64,000 bases of DNA, from assembly GCF_000381085.1 (NCBI RefSeq), contig NZ_KB905899.1, positions 682,001 through 746,000 of the forward strand, given 5' to 3'. Source of the DNA: Thiomicrorhabdus arctica DSM 13458 (GTDB taxonomy: Bacteria > Pseudomonadota > Gammaproteobacteria > Thiomicrospirales > Thiomicrospiraceae). The notes under the pieces were generated by a model. It saw only the letters and a program-made list of their open reading frames with translations. It was not told the origin of the DNA and did not search any database. Shown in pieces: positions 1 through 9,630 of the stretch (positions are counted from its first letter, which is position 1; each line of letters opens with the position of its first letter). The translations under genes and the position numbers were made by a program.

Positions 1-3000
1 GACCTGCAGAAATATTCAAAGCACCTGTACCGCCTGTTACGCTGATTTCTGCAACACTGGCAATATTGGTTCGACGGCCTTGTGCACCGTTTTGTGTATT
101 GGTCGTGCTGGCAAGGTTTATATCTCGACCCGCTACCGCCTGTAAACTATTCTGTGCGGTGATCCGTCCGCCTAGATTGTTAAGATCGGTTTGAGCTTGT
201 AAATTGACATCTTGCCCGCGAATACGTCCGCCCAAATTGCGAAGATTATCGGCACTGATCCACGTATTGGCACTGGCTTGAATGGTCCCGCTATTGATTA
301 AATCATTGGCCAGGTTTAGGTTCATGCTGTCAGCTGAAATAAGTCCACCCGATGCAGCGAGTTCCGTATTTTGCACGCGTACATATAATTGAGGAACCAG
401 TGCTTTTTCTACGGAACCATCTGGCTGAGCAATCTCTTTTTCAACCATCCAGACCATGTCATTAGTCAGTTTTGCCATTTGATCTGCGCTTAATGCAACG
501 CCTGGTGTCACTGCAAATTGTTGTGCATAATCAATTGCGTTATTCATAAGCGACTGATACTGTGCTTCGTCCGTTGCATAACCGGTTAAAAAACGGCGCC
601 CTGTGAGTTGGGCTACCTGCTCTCTAATGAGCTTTTGTTCGTAGAAACCATCACCCAACCGTTTTTGAGTAATAGTAGGGTCAAAAGCAAGTTGGTCTAG
701 AATGTAATCTGAACTCAACCAGGCTTGATTATTGGTAAAAGCCGAGTCTGTTTCAATAAAATAATGGGCACTTGGGTTGGGATTTGTTTTATACAAACGG
801 TTATTTGGAAGCTCAACATTGCCGCCGACGGTACGAATAATGGTGGTGTTGCCCGGCAGAACGACGCTCATTCCATTGTTGGCAGTAGCCGTCTTAGTTT
901 GGACGCCTGTGGTCAAGCCTGCCACTTGAGTACCTGTTCCATTTGGAGCGGTATTTTGTTTATAGAGCGCGGTACTAAGTGTGATGGCTTCGACTTTAGC
1001 GGCAGGGTTATATGCAGCCGTACTAGATCGAGTAGTATCTCTTCCATCGCGTTTCTTGCGCCATGATGTTGTCACAGTGCCTACATCACGGGTTACCCGT
1101 CGGCCTTGTGTTTGTTGGTTGTTTATCGATCCAACATGGGCTGATAAGTTACCGCCTGCGATGACCTGGCTGTCAGCATTTAATAAGCTGTCGGCTGTAA
1201 TGGTCATATTGCCACCTGATAAAATTTTACCTGGATCTGACGTCAGAATCGTTGTTTGCGTCGGGGTGCGTTGATAATTATACTGCAGCCATGTTAAATA
1301 CTCCCCTTCGGGTGTCATCAAACGTACGGACTCATGCAAACGAAGCCAAACGCCAGGTGTTCCTACCAGATAACGTTTACTTGCGCCACTTCCTTGGTAT
1401 TCCTTAACGGTTTCGGTAGGAAGCACTAACTCAGTCGTTGTGATATGTTTATTGCGATTATTGATTGATTGAGAAGCGAGGTTAAGATGACCCAAGGCTT
1501 CAATAGTTGCACTATTATTATTTACGGTGGTCGCTTGTCCTGTGGCGTTTTTATTAGTATCTAGGGCTCCTCCAATTGAAAGATCCCCTGCACTAAAGAT
1601 AAGTCCATGTTCGGTATTTGTCAGATTTTTTGTGCCGATATCCAACTGGTTGCGAGCGGCGATGACAGGGGCTCCGGCTCCTTCAGCTAAATTATTGATC
1701 GTGGTGGCTTCAATCGCGATATGGTCGCCATATATTCGTCCTGTACCAAGGTTATTGAGAGTGATGGTATCGATGAATGTCTCTTGCCCATTAATGAGCC
1801 CCCTGTTAATCAGGGTATTCGCTGCGGTCGCTTCTAATGTTATCTTATTGGCGCTCACTTGCCCATTTACCTGATTGTCAATCGTTGCCGCTTTGAGATA
1901 CACCTCTGCAATGGACTGAATATTTGACTGGTTTGTTAAAGTAGCAGCCGTTTCAATACGGACTTGACCATTCGTTTTAATTAACCCGGTGTGTAAATAG
2001 TCATCTGTCACTTTGACAGAGATATCCCCCTGACTTAATAGTTCACCATCGCCCGTTAATTTCGCACTAGTGATATCAATTTTTTGGTTGGCTATGACCG
2101 TTCCACCCGTATTTATGATTTGCAGTGCTTGATCCGTTGAATGAGCATTATGTAAAGTCGCTGTCGTCGCAGATGAGATTAAACCATTGGTGTTATTAAG
2201 CCTATTAGAGCTATCAATGTCGAGCGCCTTTTCAGCCAGCAATTCTCCTTGCGTATTATCCAGTTGAGCAGCAGAGAGGGTTAGTGCCTGGCCTGAGCGA
2301 ATAAGACCATTGGTATTATTTAAGGTTTCATCCAGTTTAATATCAGTATGAGTTTGCGACTGAACCAAGCCTCCTGAGTTATTTAAGGCGACCCCATCAA
2401 TCGTCAAACCATTAGAACTTTCCATTACGCCATTTTGTGTATTATCAATATGAAGGCCACTCATATTCAAATCTGCTTCACTGCCAATGTAGCCCGACTG
2501 GTTTACAAGTTGACCAGTTGCTAGCGTTACCGTTGATTGGCCGACTATTCCCGCATTACGACCAGAGTCAGTATTACTTAAAAGGTTACCATTGGTGTTG
2601 ATATTGAGTGCGGCTGTAGCTCCAATAAGACCAGCGTGATTGTCAAAGGCGCCACTTTGTACATCAAGGGTTCCAGTGCCATTCTCACCTGTCGCAATGA
2701 GCGCTCCTTCACGATTGCCCAACGCTTGCAACTGAGTGTCAATGTCTAGTTGACTGGCAATGATTCTTCCTTGTAAGTTACTGACCCCTTGTGCCACAAT
2801 ACTAACCACTTGTGAAGCTTCAATATTGCCTGAATCATTTTGTAAGGCACCAGCTGACGCCTGTAAATTGACCTCTTTATACACGGAACTAATTGTTCCC
2901 TGAGTGTTTATAATCTTTGATGCGCTAGCATCTAATGATTGATTTGAAAGGAGTAGGCCCTTCTGATTACTTAACGGTCCTGATGCTGAAATAGACAACG

Positions 3001-4321
3001 AATCAACTGCGAGCACTTCACCAAGATCATTGTCTAAACGGCCTGCTGTCGTGAGTTTGGTACTTTGTCCTGAGGTAATAAAGCCTTGGTTTGTTATATC
3101 GCCTTTAGCCGTAAAATCAATGTTATTCTGAGCCTCTATCGAACCACTATTTGCAATATCGTTGGTCGAATTCATTTTGACACTGGAATTACTAGAAATA
3201 TTACCGAGATTCTCCACACGACCCTCGGCTATAAAATCAACGTTTTTTTGTGCCTCCATCGAACCGCTATTTGCAATATCATTGGTCGAATTTATTCTTA
3301 TATTGGACTGACTAGAGACATTACCAAGGTTTTCTATGCGACCATCTGCAGTAACAATGATGTCCCCTGCACTCGCTGCAATATTACCAATACTCCGAAC
3401 ACCAACCCCGTCCTCAGTGCCAACCAGTGTAATTTTACCTGCATACATACCGCCTAGCTGAGAGACATCAATTGCATAGGAAGGTTTCGCGGAGTTTGTT
3501 TTTATCACAGTGGTTTGAGTGTTATCGACATTGACTTGGTTAGTCCCCGTAGTGACCTTAAGTTGATTTGCCCAAATTCCAGCATTCACTTTTACAGATT
3601 GTGCAATTAAATCGGTGTAGTCGGTTTGCGTTGCATCCATTCCGGAACCCGTAATAAGGATTTCGCCACCTTGTACTCTATAAGCGTCAAGGCTTCCTGA
3701 ATTCAATACGGCGGCACCTGTCGTTAACGTTGCTCGATTAGCGTTAATAAAGCCACAGCCATTACATGTTATTCCTGAGGGGTTTGCCACAACGACTTGT
3801 GCGCGCGTACCGGCAACCTCAATGTAACCATGCAGTTGACTTGGATTGCTAGAATTGACCTCATTTAAAATAACACGAGCTGAACCTCCCGCTAACCAGG
3901 GATTTCCCTGTACCCAGCCGCCAATTTGAGTTTGCACACTGTTTCTTGAATTATTGAGAATAGCTCCTCGTCGTTCTACATCAAATTGACTGTAGGTATT
4001 TCTTGAAACTCCAGCGGCACTGGGCGTTTGAATATTAACTTGAGGTATCCCATTGGCCGTATTTAATACCGTTGCTTGTTGATGGTTCGGTGCATTTTTA
4101 TCTGCCACAATTTGAGCTTGTGCTGCATTTGAAAACGCAACCATACCAAGCGCTGTCCATACCCAAAACGTTAAAGGTCGCAATCCGAAGTTCGCCATTT
4201 GTGGAGCACCACTACCACGGCTATTTTTAACGCCTTTGGTTCGACTAACCGCAATTTCTGACACGACCATAAGCTGTCCACGAGCTTTATTAAAAACAAT
4301 ACGGTAACAATTCTTATTCAT
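1..4321 (-). CDS. CdiA/FhaB-type TpsA exoprotein, N-terminal 1440 codons (3' end outside window)
   Basis: A giant secreted filamentous adhesin or contact-dependent-inhibition effector. The frame is open from ATG at 4321 to the left edge, so the C-terminal part, where CdiA proteins carry their toxin, and any immunity gene are not visible. Residues 1-24 match the extended signal peptide region of autosecreted giants (NKNCYRIVFNKARGQLMVV), followed by a hydrophobic stretch and a likely cleavage after AQA at 69. The TPS haemagglutination domain follows, with the hallmark NPSGITCNGCGFIN at 180-193. Residues about 300-1150 are FHA-type beta-helix repeats rich in N/G. Near 1183-1310 is a conserved non-repetitive block (YFIETDSAFTNNQAWLSSDY, then KRLGDGFYEQ, LTGRRFL), after which repeats resume up to GRRTNIASVAEISVTGG at the edge. 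It lies 284 bp downstream of the transporter gene on the same strand. CdiA is preferred to plain FhaB because of the late block, but without the C-terminus this is not proven. Confidence 0.88.
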   Translation of the reverse strand, partial: MNKNCYRIVFNKARGQLMVVSEIAVSRTKGVKNSRGSGAPQMANFGLRPLTFWVWTALGMVAFSNAAQAQIVADKNAPNHQQATVLNTANGIPQVNIQTPSAAGVSRNTYSQFDVERRGAILNNSRNSVQTQIGGWVQGNPWLAGGSARVILNEVNSSNPSQLHGYIEVAGTRAQVVVANPSGITCNGCGFINANRATLTTGAAVLNSGSLDAYRVQGGEILITGSGMDATQTDYTDLIAQSVKVNAGIWANQLKVTTGTNQVNVDNTQTTVIKTNSAKPSYAIDVSQLGGMYAGKITLVGTEDGVGVRSIGNIAASAGDIIVTADGRIENLGNVSSQSNIRINSTNDIANSGSMEAQKNVDFIAEGRVENLGNISSNSSVKMNSTNDIANSGSIEAQNNIDFTAKGDITNQGFITSGQSTKLTTAGRLDNDLGEVLAVDSLSISASGPLSNQKGLLLSNQSLDASASKIINTQGTISSVYKEVNLQASAGALQNDSGNIEASQVVSIVAQGVSNLQGRIIASQLDIDTQLQALGNREGALIATGENGTGTLDVQSGAFDNHAGLIGATAALNINTNGNLLSNTDSGRNAGIVGQSTVTLATGQLVNQSGYIGSEADLNMSGLHIDNTQNGVMESSNGLTIDGVALNNSGGLVQSQTHTDIKLDETLNNTNGLIRSGQALTLSAAQLDNTQGELLAEKALDIDSSNRLNNTNGLISSATTATLHNAHSTDQALQIINTGGTVIANQKIDITSAKLTGDGELLSQGDISVKVTDDYLHTGLIKTNGQVRIETAATLTNQSNIQSIAEVYLKAATIDNQVNGQVSANKITLEATAANTLINRGLINGQETFIDTITLNNLGTGRIYGDHIAIEATTINNLAEGAGAPVIAARNQLDIGTKNLTNTEHGLIFSAGDLSIGGALDTNKNATGQATTVNNNSATIEALGHLNLASQSINNRNKHITTTELVLPTETVKEYQGSGASKRYLVGTPGVWLRLHESVRLMTPEGEYLTWLQYNYQRTPTQTTILTSDPGKILSGGNMTITADSLLNADSQVIAGGNLSAHVGSINNQQTQGRRVTRDVGTVTTSWRKKRDGRDTTRSSTAAYNPAAKVEAITLSTALYKQNTAPNGTGTQVAGLTTGVQTKTATANNGMSVVLPGNTTIIRTVGGNVELPNNRLYKTNPNPSAHYFIETDSAFTNNQAWLSSDYILDQLAFDPTITQKRLGDGFYEQKLIREQVAQLTGRRFLTGYATDEAQYQSLMNNAIDYAQQFAVTPGVALSADQMAKLTNDMVWMVEKEIAQPDGSVEKALVPQLYVRVQNTELAASGGLISADSMNLNLANDLINSGTIQASANTWISADNLRNLGGRIRGQDVNLQAQTDLNNLGGRITAQNSLQAVAGRDINLASTTNTQNGAQGRRTNIASVAEISVTGGTGALNISAG
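3111..3350 (-). repeat. Two tandem 120-bp repeats inside the exoprotein gene
   Basis: Units 3111-3230 and 3231-3350 are recognisably similar base by base (for example taaaatcaa at each start, then tcgaacc.ctatttgcaatatc and ggtcgaatt in register). Each encodes a 40-residue beta-helix segment of the form FxAxGRVENLGNISS...NSTNDIANSG. This is a recent in-frame duplication in the FHA-1 region. Confidence 0.75.
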
Positions 4322-4605
4322 AATTTAATTCCAATGGAATACGTTAATATAATTTTGCATATCATTTATCTAAAATCCTGTTTCACTGGCATCTCTATTT
4401 GCAGCTCTTTTTTAGCAAGTCAAAATCAACATACCCACTTAAAATAGGTTGTTTACGTATCACCGGTTAAAAATATCATGTCACGTGGGGAGCTCTTCAA
4501 CTGAGCTTGTCTCTTTCTGTTTGCAGCGACCTAATGTTTACCTAAAAATAGAAGCGAATCACACCTAAGGATTCCGTCATCATTAAAACGCCAGAACAAG
4601 CAAGA

Positions 4606-6402
4606 CTAAAACGAGGCATTAACACTGAAACCTATCACACTGTCTGAAACGATGAATTTGCTTGGTTTAGAAATAGGCTTACCAAAAAACAAATCATAGA
4701 TGAAAGCTTTGTAGCCCCCTCTTAAACCAATGACTCCGCCACTTAAGGTTGTTCCAACGAGTTTGGTACTTGTCGGTCCTGACACCTCTCCTGAATCAAC
4801 CCCTAGATACAGCGCTTGTCCAGTGTGACTTAATGCTAAACTCAATTCATTCCGAAATAGCCAACCTCGTTCTGCGGATAGTTGCTGGTTACCGTCAAAA
4901 CCTCTGACGGTATAACGACTGCCAATGCTAAACCTATCCAGAGGAACTAACGGGGTATAATTTAATTGCCCTTTGAGGATTCCATGATAGTTTAGGGTAT
5001 GATTTTCTACTTGAAACGGTATGGATAGTTGAACTTGAGAAGTTAGAATTTCAGGTTGAGATGTCCCCTCTTCGAAGGCTTCCTCTGGTGCAGGTAAGGA
5101 ACCATAACCTTTCACACCACGACGGTAATTAACTTCAATACTAAGTGAACCCTTAGCAATAAATTGTTGGTGTGATATACCAAAATCCCAGCCAGCCATG
5201 CGCCGTCTCTGAACAATCACTTCCGTATCATCTATATAGTTTTGAGAAGAGCGCAACCATCCTCGAATTGACAAAGACGTTTTTCGGTATGCATCACGAT
5301 AAATCATGCGTGAAAGCTTAATTTCCTGATTAGCACTGTCCCCACTATAGATATAGTTTTGTGTGAAACCAGCAACCGTTTGATGGTACTGATTATTACT
5401 CCCCGTAGCAGCCAGCAACCAATATCCGAAGGGTATCGAATAATGAATGGTATATCCTTTGGTTCCCCGTCTCCCAATATCCCCACCGCCCAAATCATGA
5501 TTAAAACTCACATAAAATAGATCATTTAAGGTCCACCAATGATCATACGATAAGGTAAGATTGCCTTGATATTTGCCCGTTGCAGGCGATCCTGAGTCGT
5601 CCAGAGATAAATTTAGTCTAAAAGGAAAACCCTGCTTCCAATCAAAGACTAAATCACTGTCTCCCGGTTGTGAATTTTCTGTAGAGGATGGTTGGATTTT
5701 AATATCGGCTTCGGCCGTAGGAAGCCGTTTGAAGTTTTCAAGGGCCTGCTCTATATCTCGCAAATTGAGGAGATCCCCGACCTTAGCGGGAACAGCGTTC
5801 CAGTAAGTCGCTCGTATATTATCCGCATCTAGAAAAGATATTTTATGAATGCGCCCTGGTACTAGGGTGAGTTTTAATGTACCCGTTGTTAAATCCTGAG
5901 GTGTAACCACAATACGAGTGGTAATGAAGCCTTTATTAACAATCGCATTTTGCACTCGTTTCACCAATATATTGATACCAGACGAGCCTAGACAACGTCC
6001 GAGTGCAATATCGGGAGTACCATCTGCTAATTCATTGGAGGCATCCAGTGCCCATTGGAATTTGTCGGCACTAGAATGGGAGGGGTTAACCCCTGAGATG
6101 TCTTCCAACACTATTTTATCAATGCTAAAACAGGGGGATTCATGTTCTGGTAAAAGGCCTTGATCAAGTTGTCCGGAGAGCCTTAAACGAACATCAGGCT
6201 TTACTTCCAATTTTTGACGTAATCGCTGCTCTTGCTCTTGAGTACGAATTTGCTCGATTGAATCTAATTCAGTTAAAGTAGCAGCTTGGCATTGGAGTGG
6301 AATGGAGAGAAAGAATACTGAAAGGTATCCCCAAATAAAAACGACGTTAACAAATAGTAAAGGCTTTTTTTTCAAAAAAAAATTATATATTTTGGCTAAC
6401 AT
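4606..6402 (-). CDS. Outer-membrane TpsB transporter of two-partner secretion (CdiB/ShlB/FhaC family)
   Basis: Omp85-superfamily pore that exports the adjacent TpsA exoprotein across the outer membrane. The 598 residues begin with a basic, hydrophobic signal peptide ending near LQCQA (about residue 40), then a periplasmic coiled segment rich in E/Q/R (about 45-75). The POTRA region has the paired cysteines typical of the family (CFSIDKIVLE near 90 and GRCLGSSGIN near 136) and GFITTRIVVTPQDL. The rest is a 16-strand barrel with the L6 loop motif VRGFDGNQQLS near 505 and a terminal aromatic residue (NASF). Length is normal for the family (about 550-600). Immediately downstream, with 284 bp between, is its substrate gene, giving the B-A order of CDI loci. 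A hairpin with a T-tract sits just before the ATG and may attenuate the operon. Confidence 0.92.
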   Translation of the reverse strand: MLAKIYNFFLKKKPLLFVNVVFIWGYLSVFFLSIPLQCQAATLTELDSIEQIRTQEQEQRLRQKLEVKPDVRLRLSGQLDQGLLPEHESPCFSIDKIVLEDISGVNPSHSSADKFQWALDASNELADGTPDIALGRCLGSSGINILVKRVQNAIVNKGFITTRIVVTPQDLTTGTLKLTLVPGRIHKISFLDADNIRATYWNAVPAKVGDLLNLRDIEQALENFKRLPTAEADIKIQPSSTENSQPGDSDLVFDWKQGFPFRLNLSLDDSGSPATGKYQGNLTLSYDHWWTLNDLFYVSFNHDLGGGDIGRRGTKGYTIHYSIPFGYWLLAATGSNNQYHQTVAGFTQNYIYSGDSANQEIKLSRMIYRDAYRKTSLSIRGWLRSSQNYIDDTEVIVQRRRMAGWDFGISHQQFIAKGSLSIEVNYRRGVKGYGSLPAPEEAFEEGTSQPEILTSQVQLSIPFQVENHTLNYHGILKGQLNYTPLVPLDRFSIGSRYTVRGFDGNQQLSAERGWLFRNELSLALSHTGQALYLGVDSGEVSGPTSTKLVGTTLSGGVIGLRGGYKAFIYDLFFGKPISKPSKFIVSDSVIGFSVNASF

Positions 6403-6423
6403 TCAATACTTTTCGTTTTATTT

Positions 6424-6446
6424 AAAAAACCACACAAATAGTGGTT
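6424..6446 (-). terminator. Possible attenuator hairpin directly upstream of the cdiB-like gene
   Basis: On the minus strand AACCAC, a 7-nt loop and GTGGTT are followed by six T, ending about 20 nt before the ATG at 6402. The stem is only 6 bp, so it is a weak intrinsic terminator, but it lies between the best promoter candidate and the start codon. Confidence 0.4.
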
Positions 6447-6466
6447 GAAATAAATATTACTGCATA

Positions 6467-6496
6467 TTTATACTTTAGTCCAGCGTATAAATACAA
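6467..6496 (-). promoter_or_regulatory. Candidate sigma70 promoter of the two-partner secretion operon
   Basis: Minus-strand TTGTAT (6496-6491) and TATAAA (6472-6467) are separated by 18 nt, predicting a start near 6460, about 58 nt before the transporter ATG. The rest of 6403-6685 is very AT-rich and shows no gene. Confidence 0.4.
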
Positions 6497-6685
6497 GTAT
6501 CATTAAATATTCCTGTGGAATGTTTATGAAATTGTTGTTTTGCATAAATTTGACGATATTTAATAAGTCAATCGAGAGTGATCTTCTGCATTGAAAGAAT
6601 TTATGAAGTAAGCAACGATTAATTTATCTTTGAAACATTCGGATCAAAATAAAACTAAATCTGCTTATTTAGCCGAATTTAACTC

Positions 6686-6723
6686 AAAAAAAACCCACTT
6701 AACAAAACGATTAAGTGGGTTTT
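6686..6723 (-). terminator. Strong intrinsic terminator after the DUF502 gene
   Basis: Stem AAACCCACTTAA / TTAAGTGGGTTT with an 8-nt loop, followed on the minus strand by a run of eight T. The other side is A/T flanked, so it could also act on plus-strand transcripts. Confidence 0.85.
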
Positions 6724-6725
6724 AC

Positions 6726-6761
6726 CTATTTAAAATGACCAGGCCTGTTCGTTTTAAATAG
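6726..6761. repeat. Imperfect 36-bp palindrome with a degenerate copy of the ACCAGGCCTGGT motif
   Basis: CTATTTAAAA and TTTTAAATAG flank a core reading GACCAGGCCTGTTC. The two halves are complementary apart from two mispaired positions. It sits 25 bp after the DUF502 stop codon, next to the terminator, and resembles the perfect intergenic copy at 39183-39212. Confidence 0.7.
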
Positions 6762-6786
6762 ATTTGTAGAGCTTATAGAGTTTTCA

Positions 6787-7389
6787 TTACTTATTATGTT
6801 TAGTACCCGCTCCGGTCATTCCCGCTGTTAAGCTAAAGCGCATCGCTTCTTCCATGCTCATATCAACAACTGTAACGGAGTCTTTGGGCACCAGTACAGC
6901 ATAACCACCGATCATATAGCTCAACGGCAAATACACCAAGACATTGTCATCATCATTAAAACCTTGCGGTAACTTATGCATTTCATGCTCGGTGATAAAG
7001 CCGATAACTTTCATATTACCATTGATCTGTACCGACACCACCTGTTCAAAATCCTGGTCTTTTTTGGGTTTGAAGTAATCGAAGAAATCTCGAAACGCAT
7101 TATAGATTGGCTTGATAATGGGCATATGAGAAATTAAATTTTCTAATTTTTCAAACAATACGCGTACCACATAGGCATGCATCAAGACACCGATTAAAAA
7201 CAGCACCAATAAACCTGCAACCACTCCCATGCCAGGCAAGTACAATGCATTCGGCAAAACATAGGCAAACAAGCCAACAAGCACAGATTCTGCGGTGATT
7301 GCCATCCAATACAACAGGTATAAGGTTAAAAATACTGGCAGAATGGTAATTAGGCCGGTCAACATATTTCTCGAGATAAAACCAAACAT
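6787..7389 (-). CDS. DUF502 family inner-membrane protein
   Basis: A 200-residue membrane protein of the DUF502 family, whose biochemical role is not established. Two strongly hydrophobic segments are visible (about 8-30 and 45-75), followed by a conserved soluble part containing MPIIKPIYNAFRDFFDYF (about 88-105), the family signature, then a glycine- and valine-rich domain with a final hydrophilic tail. Length is normal. A terminator and a palindrome follow the stop codon, so it appears to end its own transcript. The upstream gap to corA is 164 bp, so co-transcription is possible but not evident. Confidence 0.85.
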   Translation of the reverse strand: MFGFISRNMLTGLITILPVFLTLYLLYWMAITAESVLVGLFAYVLPNALYLPGMGVVAGLLVLFLIGVLMHAYVVRVLFEKLENLISHMPIIKPIYNAFRDFFDYFKPKKDQDFEQVVSVQINGNMKVIGFITEHEMHKLPQGFNDDDNVLVYLPLSYMIGGYAVLVPKDSVTVVDMSMEEAMRFSLTAGMTGAGTKHNK

Positions 7390-7553
7390 TAAAACTTCCT
7401 TTTTATAAAGTGGAAAACCTGTTATCCAGGCTCTGAATCTGTTTTAAAAATAATAGCCAATATTTAATTCAAGCTAAATAAGAGCTTATTCTTCACGGGT
7501 AAACATTTAGTAATTAACTCAAACATGACCTTAGTGGTCGTACTGGTTAACGT

Positions 7554-8633
7554 TCATAGCCATTTTTTTCTTCTAAAATAGATCAATAAAACAACAGGAA
7601 TCGTTATAAATACGACCCAAATGGCTGGATAAGCCCATTTTAAGGCAAGCTCAGGCATGTATTGAAAGTTCATTCCATAGATACCCGCAAGGAACGTCAG
7701 TGGAATAAAAATTGAGGCAAATACGGTGAGTACTTTCATGACTTCATTCATTTTATTACTGATACTGGAGATGTAAATATCCAGTAAACCAGACAGTATG
7801 TCTCTGTAGGTTTCAATGGACTCTAATACACGTATTGCGTGATCAGAGACATCTCTGAAATAAAGATGTGTACTCTGGTTAATAAGAGTGGATTCAGAGC
7901 GAAGTAATCCCGACATTAGCTCTCTAACCGGAGAGATACTTTTTCGAATATGAATGATATCCCGTTTTAGGTGCTGAATCTTATTGAGAATTTCTTTAGT
8001 GGGGTCAGAGGTAAGAAGCGCATCTTCAATGTATGTGACCACATCATCGAGGGCATCAATCAGAATAAAATTTTGATCGACAATGGCATCCAATATTGCA
8101 TAGGTGAGATAATCCGTTCCAAGGCTTCTAATACGCCCTTTACTTGCTTTAATTCGCTTTAATACGGGGTTAAAAAGCTCATCTTTTTTCTCTTTAAAGG
8201 TAAACACAAAATTACTAAACACAAGAATACTGACTTGTTCATAGATGACCAAAAATTGCTCATTTTCAGAGGTTGATTCAGGTAGCAACCCATCTAGAAC
8301 AATATATAGATAATCATCATACTCTTCAAATTTTGGCCTTTGATGTGTGTTTAAAATATCTTCTAAAACAAGAGGATGGACATCAAACTCCCGTCCAATC
8401 GTCTCAACCACATCCACCGTTGCTAACCCCTCAACAATGACCCATGTCGTGGTTGAATTATTTTTATACTTTAAGATCTCTTCAATGGAATCAATCTGCA
8501 GCTCTTCAACGACCTCTTTACTGTAATCAATTAATGATATTTGAGTGTCAGCTTCATGCACTTCACCCACATGAACGAGTGTACCTGGTGGCAGTCCTAT
8601 TTTCTCAGAGGGATAGTTTAAAGATGTCCTCAT
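7554..8633 (-). CDS. corA: CorA-type magnesium/cobalt channel
   Basis: Inner-membrane pentameric Mg2+ channel of the CorA/MIT superfamily. The 359 residues comprise a long acidic cytoplasmic alpha/beta domain (1-290), with HPLVLEDILNTHQRPKFEEYDDYLYIVL near 92-119, a long stalk helix, and two C-terminal membrane helices (about 300-318 and 330-350). The selectivity motif GMN is at 320-322 within AGIYGMNFQYMPE. The C-terminus FRRKKWL is the usual basic tail. The start at 8633 fits family length. No Mg2+-sensing leader was seen upstream: the 187 bp to the next gene is AT-rich without obvious structure. Confidence 0.95.
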   Translation of the reverse strand: MRTSLNYPSEKIGLPPGTLVHVGEVHEADTQISLIDYSKEVVEELQIDSIEEILKYKNNSTTTWVIVEGLATVDVVETIGREFDVHPLVLEDILNTHQRPKFEEYDDYLYIVLDGLLPESTSENEQFLVIYEQVSILVFSNFVFTFKEKKDELFNPVLKRIKASKGRIRSLGTDYLTYAILDAIVDQNFILIDALDDVVTYIEDALLTSDPTKEILNKIQHLKRDIIHIRKSISPVRELMSGLLRSESTLINQSTHLYFRDVSDHAIRVLESIETYRDILSGLLDIYISSISNKMNEVMKVLTVFASIFIPLTFLAGIYGMNFQYMPELALKWAYPAIWVVFITIPVVLLIYFRRKKWL

Positions 8634-8820
8634 ACCATTTGTCCTTAGCAGAAATGTTCAACACGGTTTAATAAGAAGCTTTGATTCAATTGAATCAAAT
8701 TATGTCTCAAAGCCAAAAACTGAAAGCCTTTTATCATGGATTCGTTTAAAAAGGACCCATCTATGACTCTATGAATAAATTTATTTGGTTCAAGATAACA
8801 TTTCAATCGTCATTAACCGA

Positions 8821-9453
8821 TTAGGCTAATATAGGAAAAATGCCTTTCAGTCCATTTGCAATGAACTCAATCGCAATCGCGGCCAAGATTAAACCCATGA
8901 TTCTAGTAAAAACATTAATGCCGGTGATACCAAGACGTTTTGAAATCCAAGGCGATAGATGAAGCAGGATCCAAACAATTAGGCTTAGTAAGAGAATGCC
9001 CGCAGCAATCGTAAAATAGTGGCTCACAGCATGTGACTTATTGGCCGCCAATATCACCGCGCTGATGGCGCCTGGTCCCGCTAATAAAGGGATGGCAAGT
9101 GGCACAATGGCGACCGACTCTTTTTGCGCGGACTCGTTTGCTTCGGCATTCGTCTGTTTTAATAAACTTGTTTTAGCATGTAGCATCGAAATCGCCATTA
9201 ATAAAATCAATATGCCACCTCCCACTCTAAATGAATCAATCGTGATGCCAAAAAACCGTAATAATAATTCACCGAAAAATAGCGTGACGAGCAGGATGAT
9301 GGCAACGCTAATAGCGACAAGGTTAATCGTCTGTTTGTGCTGCTTCTCATTTTGATCAGCCGTTATGCTTATAAATAACGGTATGGCGCCAAACGGATTC
9401 ACAATGGCTAACAAACCGATGAAAATTTTAATGTAATCAGCGTAATCAAGCAT
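8821..9453 (-). CDS. MarC family integral membrane protein (UPF0056)
   Basis: A 210-residue polytopic inner-membrane protein of the MarC/UPF0056 family. Six hydrophobic segments are visible, with the family pattern NPFGAIPLFISIT at 19-31 and PLAIPLLAGPGAIS near 117-130. The family has been linked by name to multiple antibiotic resistance but no transport activity is firmly assigned, and no function is claimed here. It is a single gene with about 180 bp of AT-rich spacer on either side, followed by the peptide importer operon on the same strand. Confidence 0.9.
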   Translation of the reverse strand: MLDYADYIKIFIGLLAIVNPFGAIPLFISITADQNEKQHKQTINLVAISVAIILLVTLFFGELLLRFFGITIDSFRVGGGILILLMAISMLHAKTSLLKQTNAEANESAQKESVAIVPLAIPLLAGPGAISAVILAANKSHAVSHYFTIAAGILLLSLIVWILLHLSPWISKRLGITGINVFTRIMGLILAAIAIEFIANGLKGIFPILA

Positions 9454-9630
9454 TTTTATTCATTCTCATAGGTCGTCAACGGCGACAGCAAGATAGTCAT
9501 AAGGTTGGATCAGATAATATATACCGCCCATTCAACATAACGCATTAAAATAAGTTATGGTCTACCATGATACCTGGTCTGTTTACCTTTAAATAAAACA
9601 CCAAAGCGGTTCGCCATTCAAAAAAAGACG

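Noticed and set aside
725-3457. Several plus-strand frames of 97-123 codons.
   Set aside because: Shadows of the exoprotein gene on the minus strand, which has a continuous frame with recognised domains.
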